Below, piece by piece: positions 7,150 to 13,973 of a stretch of 23,768 nt of DNA. The notes under the pieces are model-generated. The model was given only the letters and a program-made list of their open reading frames with translations. It was not told the DNA's origin and searched no databases. The stretch is from assembly GCA_045538175.1 (NCBI GenBank), contig JAZSQZ010000136.1, positions 1 to 23,768 of the forward strand, given 5' to 3'. Position 1 is the stretch's first letter. Every line of letters starts with the position of its first letter. The DNA is from JAZSQZ01 sp045538175 (lineage in GTDB: Bacteria > Bacillota > Clostridia > Christensenellales > UBA1242). A program made the translations under genes and the position numbers.

Positions 7150-8227
7150 GATTGCAAGAAGTTTTTTGTTTTCTTTTGTTTTTTACTTTATCAAAAAGTT
7201 TTAAAAATAGTTTGCATATATATTTTTTACCTAAATCAAATAAAAGGCATACTATAAATGTTGTAAATACAAATAATATAAACCAAAGTAAACTTGTAGG
7301 TTTTAAGTAGAAGTTTTGGGTGCAGAATATTTTACTATATAAGATATTTCGTGTAAAAATGCTATCGTGCAATAAATATATCCCAAGTGTGCAACTTTGA
7401 ATAACCATTATTATTTTTGCAAACTTATTGTTTTTTATGTTGATATCTTTAAAAAGATTAAACAAAGAAATTGTCTCTAAAATTGCAATTGCGCTTGTGT
7501 ATATTGGATGTTTGACAACTTCGCCCCCAAACACAAAAAATGAAAGTGAAATTGCTATGATATAGATAATAAGCCAAATCCATTTTTTAAGGTTTATTTC
7601 AAACTTTGCTTGATATCCTGCAAAGAAGAATAGAAAAACAAACCACATCCAAGTAAAACCATTGTTTAAAATTGGAAAGAAAGGGGTGTATGTAGAGAAT
7701 AAAGTGATTATAAAAAGTGTTAACAAAAGTATTAGATAACCATTTTTATTTAATTTATTTATAATCATTAGTAGCACGGGGGATAGTAAATACATAAAAA
7801 CATATGCATTTGTAAACCAAAAATAATTTTCAACAGGGTTTAGGCAAGCAAAAAAAGTTTTTATGTTAAATTGTTCTTTTGAAATAATTAAGAATAAAAA
7901 GTAAGTAAGCAAAGCAAAAAAGATAATTTCTAAAAAGAGATATAAAAGTTTTTTAAGACTAAATTTGTTTTTCTTAACAATAAGATATGCAGAAATAAAA
8001 ACAAAAACATTTACGCTTGGTAAAAACAAATCGTTTAAAATTAAAAGAAATGTTTGTGTAAAACCTGTTGCATTTTCATAAAACCCACCGTGTTTTGAAA
8101 AGTGGTGGATAAGTATAAAAAACATTGAAAGAATTTTTAATATGTCTAAGCCTACAAGGCGTTTATTTTCTTTCGGTGTTTCTTGTATAATTTGGTTTTG
8201 TTTTTCTACTAGAGTTGTGTTTTCCAT
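7133..8227 (-). CDS. Membrane acyltransferase, acyltransferase-3 family
   Basis: A 364-residue integral membrane protein with roughly ten hydrophobic segments, fitting the acyltransferase-3 family (Pfam Acyl_transf_3), whose members O-acylate cell-surface polysaccharides or other envelope molecules. The N-terminal pattern RLVGLDILKILSMFFILIHH, with the conserved histidine pair in the first membrane segment, is the family hallmark. It is followed by SVNVFVFISAYLIV, and near the C-terminus by LGIYLLHD, also typical. The Lys-rich tail (KVKNKRKQKTSCNQKD) is probably cytosolic. The acceptor cannot be told. Its -10 element (TATAAT, 8239-8234) ends 7 bases before the ATG and no ribosome binding site exists, predicting a leaderless mRNA. 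It lies downstream of the PHP gene but behind that gene's terminator, so it is a separate transcription unit. Confidence 0.9.
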   Translation of the reverse strand: MENTTLVEKQNQIIQETPKENKRLVGLDILKILSMFFILIHHFSKHGGFYENATGFTQTFLLILNDLFLPSVNVFVFISAYLIVKKNKFSLKKLLYLFLEIIFFALLTYFLFLIISKEQFNIKTFFACLNPVENYFWFTNAYVFMYLLSPVLLMIINKLNKNGYLILLLTLFIITLFSTYTPFFPILNNGFTWMWFVFLFFFAGYQAKFEINLKKWIWLIIYIIAISLSFFVFGGEVVKHPIYTSAIAILETISLFNLFKDINIKNNKFAKIIMVIQSCTLGIYLLHDSIFTRNILYSKIFCTQNFYLKPTSLLWFILFVFTTFIVCLLFDLGKKYICKLFLKLFDKVKNKRKQKTSCNQKDTD

Positions 8228-8233
8228 AAGATA

Positions 8234-8263
8234 ATTATACTTTTTGTGCTAAATATTCGTCAA
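8234..8263 (-). promoter_or_regulatory. Promoter of the acyltransferase gene (leaderless)
   Basis: Minus-strand TTGACG (8263-8258), an 18-base spacer and TATAAT (8239-8234), then six bases to ATG 8227. The -35 lies only a base or two after the T-tract of the upstream terminator. Confidence 0.75.
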
Positions 8264-8264
8264 C

Positions 8265-8294
8265 TAAAAAAACACACAAGAAAATGTGTGTTTT
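8265..8294 (-). terminator. Intrinsic terminator of the PHP gene
   Basis: On the minus strand AAAACACACA (8294-8285) pairs with TGTGTGTTTT (8278-8269) around a six-base loop, followed by more T residues. The 5' arm begins within the PHP stop codon (8295-8293). Confidence 0.85.
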
Positions 8295-9132
8295 ATTTTA
8301 ATTTTAAATTGTTTAGTGTTGAGTATGGAATTTTTAAATTGCCTTTGCCAACTCCTATACTTATGTCAGGTTTATTTGTGCCGTGGAAATCGCTACCACC
8401 ACTGAATTTAAGATTATATTTCTTTGCGATTTCTTGTGCTTTTTTTGTTTCTTCTTCGGTGTAAGTTGAATAATAAACTTCCATACCGTCAAGTCCGTTT
8501 TTAACTGCAAGTGGTAAAAGTTCGTGCAAATCTTCTTCGGTATGTTTAAATAGTGGGTGAGCAAGAATTGCAACTGCACCGATTTCTTTTATAAACTTAA
8601 TTGTTGTAAGAGTGTCAAGACGCCTTGGTTCAACATAAAGGCCATAACTTTTTGATAAAACTGTCTTAAATGCTTCGCTTATTGAAGAAATATATCCTTC
8701 TTTTACAAGTTCTGCAGCAATATTCGCTCTATTTAGCCTGCCATCAGGTGTTTGTTTTTTGAGGTTGTTATAATCGATTTCCATACCTATGTTTTTAAGT
8801 TTTTCAACAAGGTCAAGATTGCTTTCTTCTTTTAAGTTGTCAAACTCTTTTACAAGTTTTGAAATTTTCCCATAATCTTCTTTTTTTATAAACAAGGCAA
8901 CAATATGATATTCTTTTTCCATAAAGTGTGTTGAAAACTCAATTCCTGATATTGTTTCAACATTGTTTTCTTTGCCTGCTTTTAAAAATCTATCAAGCCC
9001 TGTGATTGTGTTGTGGTCGGTTAGAGCAACTGCTTTAATGTTTTTGTTTTTTGCTAAGATAACTAATTCTTCAGGGGTGAGTGTACCGTCTGAGTAATTT
9101 GAGTGAGTATGTAAATCACAAAACTTTTCCAT
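8293..9132 (-). CDS. PHP-domain metal-dependent phosphoesterase
   Basis: A 279-residue PHP-domain hydrolase resembling the stand-alone YciV/RNase AM-type phosphoesterases, which act on nucleoside 3',5'-bisphosphates or RNA 5' ends; the exact substrate is inference. Metal-binding motifs are in place: DLHTHSNYSDG (His8, His10), ALTDHNTITGL, the glutamate in SGIEFSTH, AILAHPLF, and the C-terminal GGSDFHG. A central helical insert (about residues 95-150) is usual for this group. The ATG at 9132 has GGAG 6 bases upstream and is preceded by TTGACT-17-TAGATT, so the leader is only about 11 bases. It is transcribed as a single gene and ends in a hairpin that begins in its stop codon. Confidence 0.88.
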   Translation of the reverse strand: MEKFCDLHTHSNYSDGTLTPEELVILAKNKNIKAVALTDHNTITGLDRFLKAGKENNVETISGIEFSTHFMEKEYHIVALFIKKEDYGKISKLVKEFDNLKEESNLDLVEKLKNIGMEIDYNNLKKQTPDGRLNRANIAAELVKEGYISSISEAFKTVLSKSYGLYVEPRRLDTLTTIKFIKEIGAVAILAHPLFKHTEEDLHELLPLAVKNGLDGMEVYYSTYTEEETKKAQEIAKKYNLKFSGGSDFHGTNKPDISIGVGKGNLKIPYSTLNNLKLK

Positions 9133-9149
9133 AAAATTCTCCTACATAA

Positions 9150-9178
9150 AATCTATCAAATTTTAAAGATTCAGTCAA
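9150..9178 (-). promoter_or_regulatory. Promoter of the PHP gene
   Basis: Minus-strand TTGACT (9178-9173), a 17-base spacer and TAGATT (9155-9150). The predicted start near 9143 places GGAG (9142-9139) almost at the 5' end of the mRNA. Confidence 0.6.
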
Positions 9179-9182
9179 ACGC

Positions 9183-9219
9183 TAAAAAAAACAAAAAGAC
9201 AAGTCCTAAGACTTGTCTT
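9183..9219 (-). terminator. Terminator after tRNA-Asn
   Basis: On the minus strand AAGACAAGTC (9219-9210) pairs with GACTTGTCTT (9205-9196) around a 4-base loop, followed by a T-rich run complementary to 9195-9183. It lies 3 bases after the tRNA CCA end. Confidence 0.85.
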
Positions 9220-9222
9220 GTT

Positions 9223-9297
9223 TGGCTCTTCCTGTCGGATTCGAACCAACAACCTATCGGTTAACAGCCGAGTGCTCTACCGTTGAGCTAAGGAAGA
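9223..9297 (-). tRNA. tRNA-Asn (GTT anticodon), CCA encoded
   Basis: The minus strand folds as a 75-base tRNA. The acceptor stem is TCTTCCT (9297-9291) with AGGAAGA (9233-9227), then discriminator G9226 and encoded CCA (9225-9223). The D arm begins AGCTCAACGGTAGAGC. The anticodon stem-loop has TCGGCTGTTAACCGA with anticodon GTT, reading Asn codons AAC/AAU. The T arm contains GGTTCGAATCC. It has its own promoter and terminator, so it is a single-gene unit. A short inverted repeat (CATAAC/GTTATG, 9310-9327) lies in the precursor leader. Confidence 0.97.
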
Positions 9298-9335
9298 ATA
9301 TGAAGTTTGCATAACTTTTTTGTTATGACTTGGTA

Positions 9336-9364
9336 ATAATAGCACTTTAAACTTTGGTTGTCAA
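9336..9364 (-). promoter_or_regulatory. Promoter of tRNA-Asn
   Basis: Minus-strand consensus TTGACA (9364-9359), a 17-base spacer ending TGC, and TATTAT (9341-9336), an extended -10. The start is predicted near 9329, about 32 bases before the mature tRNA. Confidence 0.8.
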
Positions 9365-9432
9365 TAAAAAATTTCATTATTTTTAAAAAAATTTTTAAAA
9401 ATTTTAAAAACATATTTAATATATGAATTTAT

Positions 9433-9461
9433 TTGTAAAAATGCTTTTAAATTGATAAAAT
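9433..9461 (+). promoter_or_regulatory. Promoter of rpiB
   Basis: TTGTAA (9433-9438), a 17-base spacer ending TGA, and TAAAAT (9456-9461), an extended -10. The predicted start near 9468 coincides with the AGGAG ribosome binding site (9468-9472), 7 bases before ATG 9480. Confidence 0.7.
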
Positions 9462-9479
9462 AACACTAGGAGAAAAAAT

Positions 9480-9911
9480 ATGATAGTTATTGGTTGTGAC
9501 CATGGTGGTTTTGAATTAAAGAATATAATTAAAGATTATCTAGTAGATTTAGATGAAATAGTTTTAGATGTTGGTGCTTTTGAAATAGATAATCTTGACG
9601 ACTTCTCAACATATGCAAAACTTGTTGCTGAAAATATGAAGGAAGAAGGCGCAAAAGGTATTGCAATTTGTGGTTCTGGGGTTGGAATGTGTATTGCACT
9701 CAACAAATTTAAGGGCATATATGCAGTAAACGGAATTGATGAAGAAAAGGTTGAGTTGGCTCGCGAACATAATAATGTAAACGCTCTATGCCTTGGTGGA
9801 AGAATGGTGGAAGTTGATAGTGCTAAAAAAATGGTTAAAGCGTTTTTAGATACAGAATTCCTAGGTGGAAAATATCAAAAGAGAATTGATGATATTGACA
9901 ATATGGGTTAA
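9480..9911 (+). CDS. rpiB: Ribose-5-phosphate isomerase B (LacA/B-RpiB family)
   Basis: A 143-residue cytoplasmic enzyme that interconverts ribose 5-phosphate and ribulose 5-phosphate in the pentose phosphate pathway; family members may isomerise other sugar phosphates. Landmarks are GCDHGGFELK (Asp7, His8), the active-site region ICGSGVGMCIALNKFKGIYA with Cys64 at the position of the catalytic base, AREHNNVNALCLGGR with His97, and the C-terminal FLDTEFLGGKYQKRI. The length is normal. AGGAG 7 bases before the ATG fixes the start. Substrate choice cannot be settled, because the loop usually reading YPD before A..VA is DFSTYAKLVA here. It is monocistronic and shares its terminator with the convergent 9958-10920 gene. 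Confidence 0.93.
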   Translation: MIVIGCDHGGFELKNIIKDYLVDLDEIVLDVGAFEIDNLDDFSTYAKLVAENMKEEGAKGIAICGSGVGMCIALNKFKGIYAVNGIDEEKVELAREHNNVNALCLGGRMVEVDSAKKMVKAFLDTEFLGGKYQKRIDDIDNMG

Positions 9912-9921
9912 ACATAAATAA

Positions 9922-9949
9922 AAAAAGAGAGAAGTGATTCTCTCTTTTT
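9922..9949 (+). terminator. Bidirectional terminator after rpiB
   Basis: AAAAAGAGAGAA (9922-9933) pairs perfectly with TTCTCTCTTTTT (9938-9949) around loop GTGA. A- and T-tracts on both sides let it serve rpiB and the convergent gene. Confidence 0.92.
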
Positions 9950-9957
9950 GTTTTTAA

Positions 9958-10920
9958 TTAAAGACCTTGTCCACCATCGTCTTGAGTGAGTGATGAACCA
10001 ACTGACATTGTCGAAAGTTTAAATCCGCTTTCAACAAGAGATGTTTCTGCTTTCTGGGCAGTTTCTAGGGTTTCGATAGGAACATAAGAAACGGTTTCTG
10101 ATGAGATGTATTCCGATATTTTTCCTAATCTTTCTGCTTCTGCAAGCTCGTGACCTATGTCGTATTCTTCTGGCATATAAGAATCATCATCAAATGTGAG
10201 TGGGTCGATATTCTTTGAAGATAAAGGTTCTTGTGTTAGTGGATAACCAAAAGGTTTTGCGTCAGTCAAGAAGCAATCAGGGTTTTCTGCTCTAAATTGT
10301 TCGACTTGTGGTAAAATCTCTTCTGTAATTCTTAATGCTTCTAAAACATTTGTAACGCCTAAACATACAACGTGGAAGCTGTTATTGTCATAAGTTCCAC
10401 TAAGGTATGGGTTATCTGCAGTGGAGAAGGATACAACCATATTTGGTTTGCCATTGATTTTTGCAGGATCAGGAGAAATAACAATTCTTCTATCCTTATC
10501 TGTTGAAAGATATCCTGTAATATTTGAAAAGATATCTTCGGTATATGGGTAAAACTTGTTTTCAGGGTCATATTCTGTAGCAGTTGTAGGGTATGGCATA
10601 GAACCATTGATTTTAATAAGAGTTTCTATAAAAGATATTCCATATGCTTCGTCGACAGGCACTTTCATACCGTTTCCGTTTTCGTAATATGCTGCGATTG
10701 AAAAACCAGAGCCTTCCATTTGACCACGAGTGTCGATTTTAAGGTTGGCTTCTTGTTTAAGTCTAACTGTTGGAAGGCAACCATTTTCTCTTATATAAGC
10801 AACAGGAATTGCTTTCATAAACTCTTGAATAGTAAGGTCGATTGCAGGTTGTTTTGTCTTTTTAGCAAAAGCAATCTTTTTTGATTTGCTACCTGTGTAT
10901 AATTCGGGGTTACTCTTCAT
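9958..10920 (-). CDS. Hypothetical protein, no recognised domain
   Basis: A 320-residue protein I cannot assign. The N-terminus is basic (MKSNPELYTGSKSKKIAFAK) without a signal peptide, and there is no membrane segment. The middle third has short beta-strand-like stretches such as DRRIVISPDP and PNMVVSFSTADNPYLSGTY. After that a helix, VTNVLEALRITEEILPQVEQF, is followed by an acidic, probably flexible tail ending TQDDGGQGL. It resembles a cytoplasmic lineage-specific protein in style, like the products at 4498 and 18444, though I see no clear sequence identity between them. ATG 10920 has GGAG 9 bases upstream and a good promoter (TTGCAA-17-TATACT). It is monocistronic, converges on rpiB and is divergent from the lipoprotein gene at 11039. 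Confidence 0.8.
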   Translation of the reverse strand: MKSNPELYTGSKSKKIAFAKKTKQPAIDLTIQEFMKAIPVAYIRENGCLPTVRLKQEANLKIDTRGQMEGSGFSIAAYYENGNGMKVPVDEAYGISFIETLIKINGSMPYPTTATEYDPENKFYPYTEDIFSNITGYLSTDKDRRIVISPDPAKINGKPNMVVSFSTADNPYLSGTYDNNSFHVVCLGVTNVLEALRITEEILPQVEQFRAENPDCFLTDAKPFGYPLTQEPLSSKNIDPLTFDDDSYMPEEYDIGHELAEAERLGKISEYISSETVSYVPIETLETAQKAETSLVESGFKLSTMSVGSSLTQDDGGQGL

Positions 10921-10940
10921 AACATAAATCTCCTACCTAA

Positions 10941-10969
10941 AGTATAGCAAATTAGACTGTTTTTTGCAA
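10941..10969 (-). promoter_or_regulatory. Promoter of the 9958-10920 gene
   Basis: Minus-strand TTGCAA (10969-10964), a 17-base spacer ending TGC, and TATACT (10946-10941), an extended -10. The leader is about 14 bases and carries GGAG. Confidence 0.72.
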
Positions 10970-11038
10970 GAATTATTTTGGTTTAAAAAATATAGTATAT
11001 ACATATAAATATATATCTAGCGCTTTTAGGGGAAGGGT

Positions 11039-11710
11039 ATGCGTAAAAAGGGTATATGTTTTTTGTTGTTTTTTTGTTTTTTAATAATTTTTTGTGTAAG
11101 TTGTAAGGATAGTGTATATGAAATTTGTTTAAGGGAAGTAAGTGAAATAAGAGAGAATTTTTACTTTGCAAGAAACGAAAAATTTGTTGCAACATTTACA
11201 AGTGGTAAAAGAGAAAAAGATTATGTCCTAAACGGAAAGCACACAGAAATGGTTGATTATGGCGTTTTGGTTGTGGATTTTGTGGATAAAAACTTTACAA
11301 CTTTGCCTGACTTTAAATTAAAAATTGACGATAAAATTTATACGGGAATTATGGAATTTAATCCCTATAACGGTACCTTTTGTGTAGATATCGAAACGCG
11401 TATTACGGGTGGCGAAAATATAACTGTTTTTATCCCAAGTTTGGGGCTAAAAGACGACCTTGTTTTTGTTTCGGAAATGTGGCAGGTTGATAGTGATTTG
11501 GCAATAAAAATTGCAGTTTCTGCTTTTGATAAAAAGATTGAAAACCTTATCGTTGATGGAAAACTTCAAGGTGAGATTTTTCAAAAGTTGTTAAGTAGAA
11601 ACAGAAGAAGTGCTGAAGATATGTTTTGGAATATCTGTTTGTTTACAAAAAATGGTGAAATTTTAACTTGTACAATTGATGTTATAACAGGACAGATTGT
11701 TGCGATGTAA
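11039..11710 (+). CDS. Putative lipoprotein of unknown function
   Basis: A 223-residue protein with a lipoprotein signal: MRKKG, a hydrophobic stretch of about 15 residues, then IIFCVSCKDS. The lipobox reads VSC with Cys22 as the likely lipidated residue; an alternative cysteine at 19 fits the consensus less well. The mature part has strand-like segments (YGVLVVDFVD, NITVFIPSLG) and ends with ILTCTIDVITGQIVAM, so it is probably a beta-rich extracellular domain anchored to the membrane. I do not recognise the family. The start is set by GGGGAAGGG just before the ATG. No confident promoter is seen in the AT-rich stretch 10970-11030. It is divergent from the 9958-10920 gene, and a long-range inverted repeat (11721-11799) follows it. 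Confidence 0.82.
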   Translation: MRKKGICFLLFFCFLIIFCVSCKDSVYEICLREVSEIRENFYFARNEKFVATFTSGKREKDYVLNGKHTEMVDYGVLVVDFVDKNFTTLPDFKLKIDDKIYTGIMEFNPYNGTFCVDIETRITGGENITVFIPSLGLKDDLVFVSEMWQVDSDLAIKIAVSAFDKKIENLIVDGKLQGEIFQKLLSRNRRSAEDMFWNICLFTKNGEILTCTIDVITGQIVAM

Positions 11711-11720
11711 AATACCATTT

Positions 11721-11799
11721 GGCACAAAAAAGCATAAATAAACGGCTATATTTTGTTTGTAATTTTTTTAGAGCTTGTTTCAATTTTGTTTTTTGTGCC
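11721..11799 (+). repeat. 11-bp inverted repeat with 57-base loop
   Basis: GGCACAAAAAA (11721-11731) is perfectly complementary to TTTTTTGTGCC (11789-11799), followed by TTTT. It could act as a long-loop terminator for the lipoprotein gene. Its 3' arm lies just before the next promoter. Confidence 0.45.
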
Positions 11800-11811
11800 T
11801 TTTAAAATCAA

Positions 11812-11840
11812 TTGCAAATATGTTAAAAAAGTGGTATTCT
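11812..11840 (+). promoter_or_regulatory. Promoter of the 11847-13735 operon (leaderless)
   Basis: TTGCAA (11812-11817), a 17-base spacer ending TGG, and TATTCT (11835-11840), an extended -10. Six bases separate it from ATG 11847 and no ribosome binding site is present. Confidence 0.65.
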
Positions 11841-11846
11841 AAAAGT

Positions 11847-12644
11847 ATGAAAAAATTAGTATTAAAAGTTTCTCTTATAACGGTTGCAGCGATTTTAGTT
11901 TTGCTTGGAATAGTTTATGGTTGCTTTTCGTTGTTTGCGCCACATCTGCTTGGCTCTTTGTTTGAAAAGGTTGGGGCAAATAATGCAAGCCTTTATTTTT
12001 ATGAAAAAGAGTACAACAAAAACCAAAACACAAGCAATCTTTATCGTGTTTTAAATAAAGCAATTATTTTTGAAAACAACCCTAAAATCGTAGAGTATTT
12101 TGAGAAGTTTTATGCTCTTGAAAATTATGAGCAAAATATCGAAACAATAAACGAAGCAAACTACAATGCTAACGGCTCAGTTTTGGAAAATGTTTCTTTG
12201 TCTAATGCTGATAATAGATTAAAGTCTAGATATGCAAAAGCCCTATGTAGTGGTGGCAATTTTGAAAAAGCCTTTGAGTTTGCAAAGGTTGATTTAACTA
12301 CTTTTGATGACACAAATATTAACTTTGTTTTCTCAGGCCTTGCAGATTTTGTAAATGCTGAAAACGGGGATATGTTTGATAATGAAAAGATAGGCACAAA
12401 AACAGTTGCTGAAAGTATTTACAACTATTATCAACAAGTAAAAGTTTTATACGAAAATTCAAAGACAGCAAACAAAGATAAGTTTACACTTGCAACTTTA
12501 GCAAATAAACTTTTAGTTATTGCAGATTTTATGGATACTATTAAAGAATTTTCAACAAACGAAGTTTATAATGATGCAAATTTTGCTGTTATAACAAATT
12601 ATGCTCAAGAATTAAGGGTTGCACTTGCAACTTATGTGGGGTAA
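11847..12644 (+). CDS. Membrane-anchored helical protein of unknown function
   Basis: A 265-residue protein with one N-terminal membrane segment (about residues 8-32, VSLITVAAILVLLGIVYG and onward) after a positive MKKLVLK, then a largely alpha-helical, Asn/Glu/Tyr-rich domain. Segments such as ASLYFYEKEYNKN, NLYRVLNKAIIFENNPKIVE and LKSRYAKALCSGGNFEKAFE resemble TPR-type helical hairpins, but no clear repeat consensus can be proved by eye. The positive N-terminus suggests that the bulk lies outside the membrane. I place the start at ATG 11847, not further upstream in the open frame, because the upstream part overlaps a good promoter. Only two bases separate its stop from hflX, so the two are co-transcribed and probably translationally coupled. 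The functional link to HflX is unknown. Confidence 0.78.
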   Translation: MKKLVLKVSLITVAAILVLLGIVYGCFSLFAPHLLGSLFEKVGANNASLYFYEKEYNKNQNTSNLYRVLNKAIIFENNPKIVEYFEKFYALENYEQNIETINEANYNANGSVLENVSLSNADNRLKSRYAKALCSGGNFEKAFEFAKVDLTTFDDTNINFVFSGLADFVNAENGDMFDNEKIGTKTVAESIYNYYQQVKVLYENSKTANKDKFTLATLANKLLVIADFMDTIKEFSTNEVYNDANFAVITNYAQELRVALATYVG

Positions 12645-12646
12645 TT

Positions 12647-13735
12647 ATGGCAAAAATTTATTCAACTGAAGAAGAAAAGGAAAAAGCCGTTATAATCGGT
12701 GTTTCTTTTAATAAGATGCCAAAAGATGTTGATTTGGTTTTGTCCGAACTTGAAAGTTTGTGTTTTACTGCAAACCTAGAAGTTGTGGGCAAGGCTTTTC
12801 AAAACATACAAGAACACACTCCTGCAACCTTGCTTGGTAAAGGTAAAGTAGAAGAAATTGGTTATTTAATAAATGAAGTGGGGGCAGATGTTGCAGTTAT
12901 TGACACTGAACTTACAGGTTCTCAAATTTCAAACTTATTAAGTATTTGGAACATAAAAGTAATTGATAGGTCAATGTTGATTTTGGATATCTTTGCAGGC
13001 AGGGCAAAAACTAATGAAGGAAGATTGCAAGTTAAACTTGCTCAACTTAAATACACATTGCCTAGAATTTCTGGTATAAGTGGCACAAGTGGAAGATTCG
13101 GTGGTGGTGTAGGAATGCGTGGTCCGGGCGAAACAAAACTTGAACTTGACAAAAGAACAATTAGAGATAATATCACAAAACTTGAAAAAGAAATTGAGAA
13201 GGTTAAAGCACAAAGAAGTGTACAAAAGAGCAGTCGTAAGAAAAATAATATGAAAATGGTTGCAATTGTTGGATACACAAACGCCGGCAAAAGCACCTTA
13301 ATGAATACGATTACAAAAGCCGGTATTTATGCCGACAACAAACTTTTTGCAACACTTGATACAACAACAAGAAATGTATGGCTTGGCAACAATAAACAAA
13401 TTGTGCTTACAGATACCGTAGGATTTATCGATAAACTCCCACACGCTTTTATTGAAGCATTTTCAGCAACCTTAGAAGAAGCAAAAGATGCAGACCTTTT
13501 ATTGCACGTTGTTGACATAACAGACCCAAATTACAGGCAACACATCGAAGTTGTAAATAAAGTATTAAAAGACCTAGGGGCAGAGAATATTGAAAGGATA
13601 CTTATATATAATAAGATAGACGACAATAAAAAGCCTTTCGTTATGCCAGAAGATGTGTTATGTATTTCAGCAAGAAAAAATTTGGGTATAGAAGAGTTGA
13701 AGGCAGAAATTCAAAATAGATTATTTAAAGATTAA
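12647..13735 (+). CDS. hflX: GTPase HflX, ribosome-associated
   Basis: A 362-residue GTPase of the HflX family, which binds the large ribosomal subunit and in studied bacteria splits stalled or hibernating ribosomes under stress. The N-terminal HflX domain holds the glycine-rich segment SGTSGRFGGGVGMRGPGETK (about residues 145-164), followed by a coiled-coil linker (LEKEIEKVKAQRSVQKSSRKK). The G domain follows: G1 GYTNAGKST near residue 209, G2 with TTTRN, G3 DTVGF near 255, G4 NKID near 322 and a G5-like SAR. The length fits the shorter family members. The start lies two bases after the preceding stop, with GTGGGG as a weak ribosome binding site within the end of the upstream gene, consistent with coupling. 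Confidence 0.95.
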   Translation: MAKIYSTEEEKEKAVIIGVSFNKMPKDVDLVLSELESLCFTANLEVVGKAFQNIQEHTPATLLGKGKVEEIGYLINEVGADVAVIDTELTGSQISNLLSIWNIKVIDRSMLILDIFAGRAKTNEGRLQVKLAQLKYTLPRISGISGTSGRFGGGVGMRGPGETKLELDKRTIRDNITKLEKEIEKVKAQRSVQKSSRKKNNMKMVAIVGYTNAGKSTLMNTITKAGIYADNKLFATLDTTTRNVWLGNNKQIVLTDTVGFIDKLPHAFIEAFSATLEEAKDADLLLHVVDITDPNYRQHIEVVNKVLKDLGAENIERILIYNKIDDNKKPFVMPEDVLCISARKNLGIEELKAEIQNRLFKD

Positions 13736-13758
13736 GGCAAATTGCCTTTTTCTTTTTT
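13734..13758 (+). terminator. Terminator after hflX
   Basis: AAGGCAA (13734-13740) pairs with TTGCCTT (13742-13748), leaving a small A-rich loop, followed by TTTCTTTTTTTT. The stem overlaps the hflX stop codon. Confidence 0.75.
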
Positions 13759-13850
13759 TTATAAGTATGCACATTTTTTTATGTTTCCTTATATTATGAA
13801 ATGTACGGAAGATTTTTTAGAGTACGAAAGATAAAAAATACAAAAGAGAT

Positions 13851-13968
13851 GTGCTAGGGGAGTTTTTCCCCTAACACACTAAACTTTATATATAAGGAGA
13901 AGGGGAAAGGGTAAGTTATATATTAAAGTTTATACATATGTATTTAATATCATATTTATATAGGGGGA
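13851..13968 (+). promoter_or_regulatory. Foldable leader with competing G-tracts
   Basis: GTG-C-TAGGGGA (13851-13861) pairs with TCCCCTA-A-CAC (13867-13877) around GTTTT. The same C-tract can instead pair with AGGGGAAA (13901-13908) through TTTCCCCT (13865-13872), or with TAGGGG (13961-13966), which is part of the ribosome binding site of the next gene. An AT-rich inverted repeat, ATATTAAA (13920-13927) and TTTAATAT (13943-13950), lies between. No confident promoter is seen; a TATATT at 13790 lacks a -35. Confidence 0.4.
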
Positions 13969-13973
13969 CTGTT

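Noticed and set aside
13796..13834. A 12-codon leader peptide (MKCTEDFLEYER) upstream of the Cys/Gly gene
   Set aside because: It has no ribosome binding site and no run of regulatory codons, and a short frame like this is expected by chance.
13938..13973. Upstream ATG extending the Cys/Gly peptide by 12 residues
   Set aside because: There is no ribosome binding site at a workable distance, whereas GGGGG lies 6 bases before the ATG at 13974.
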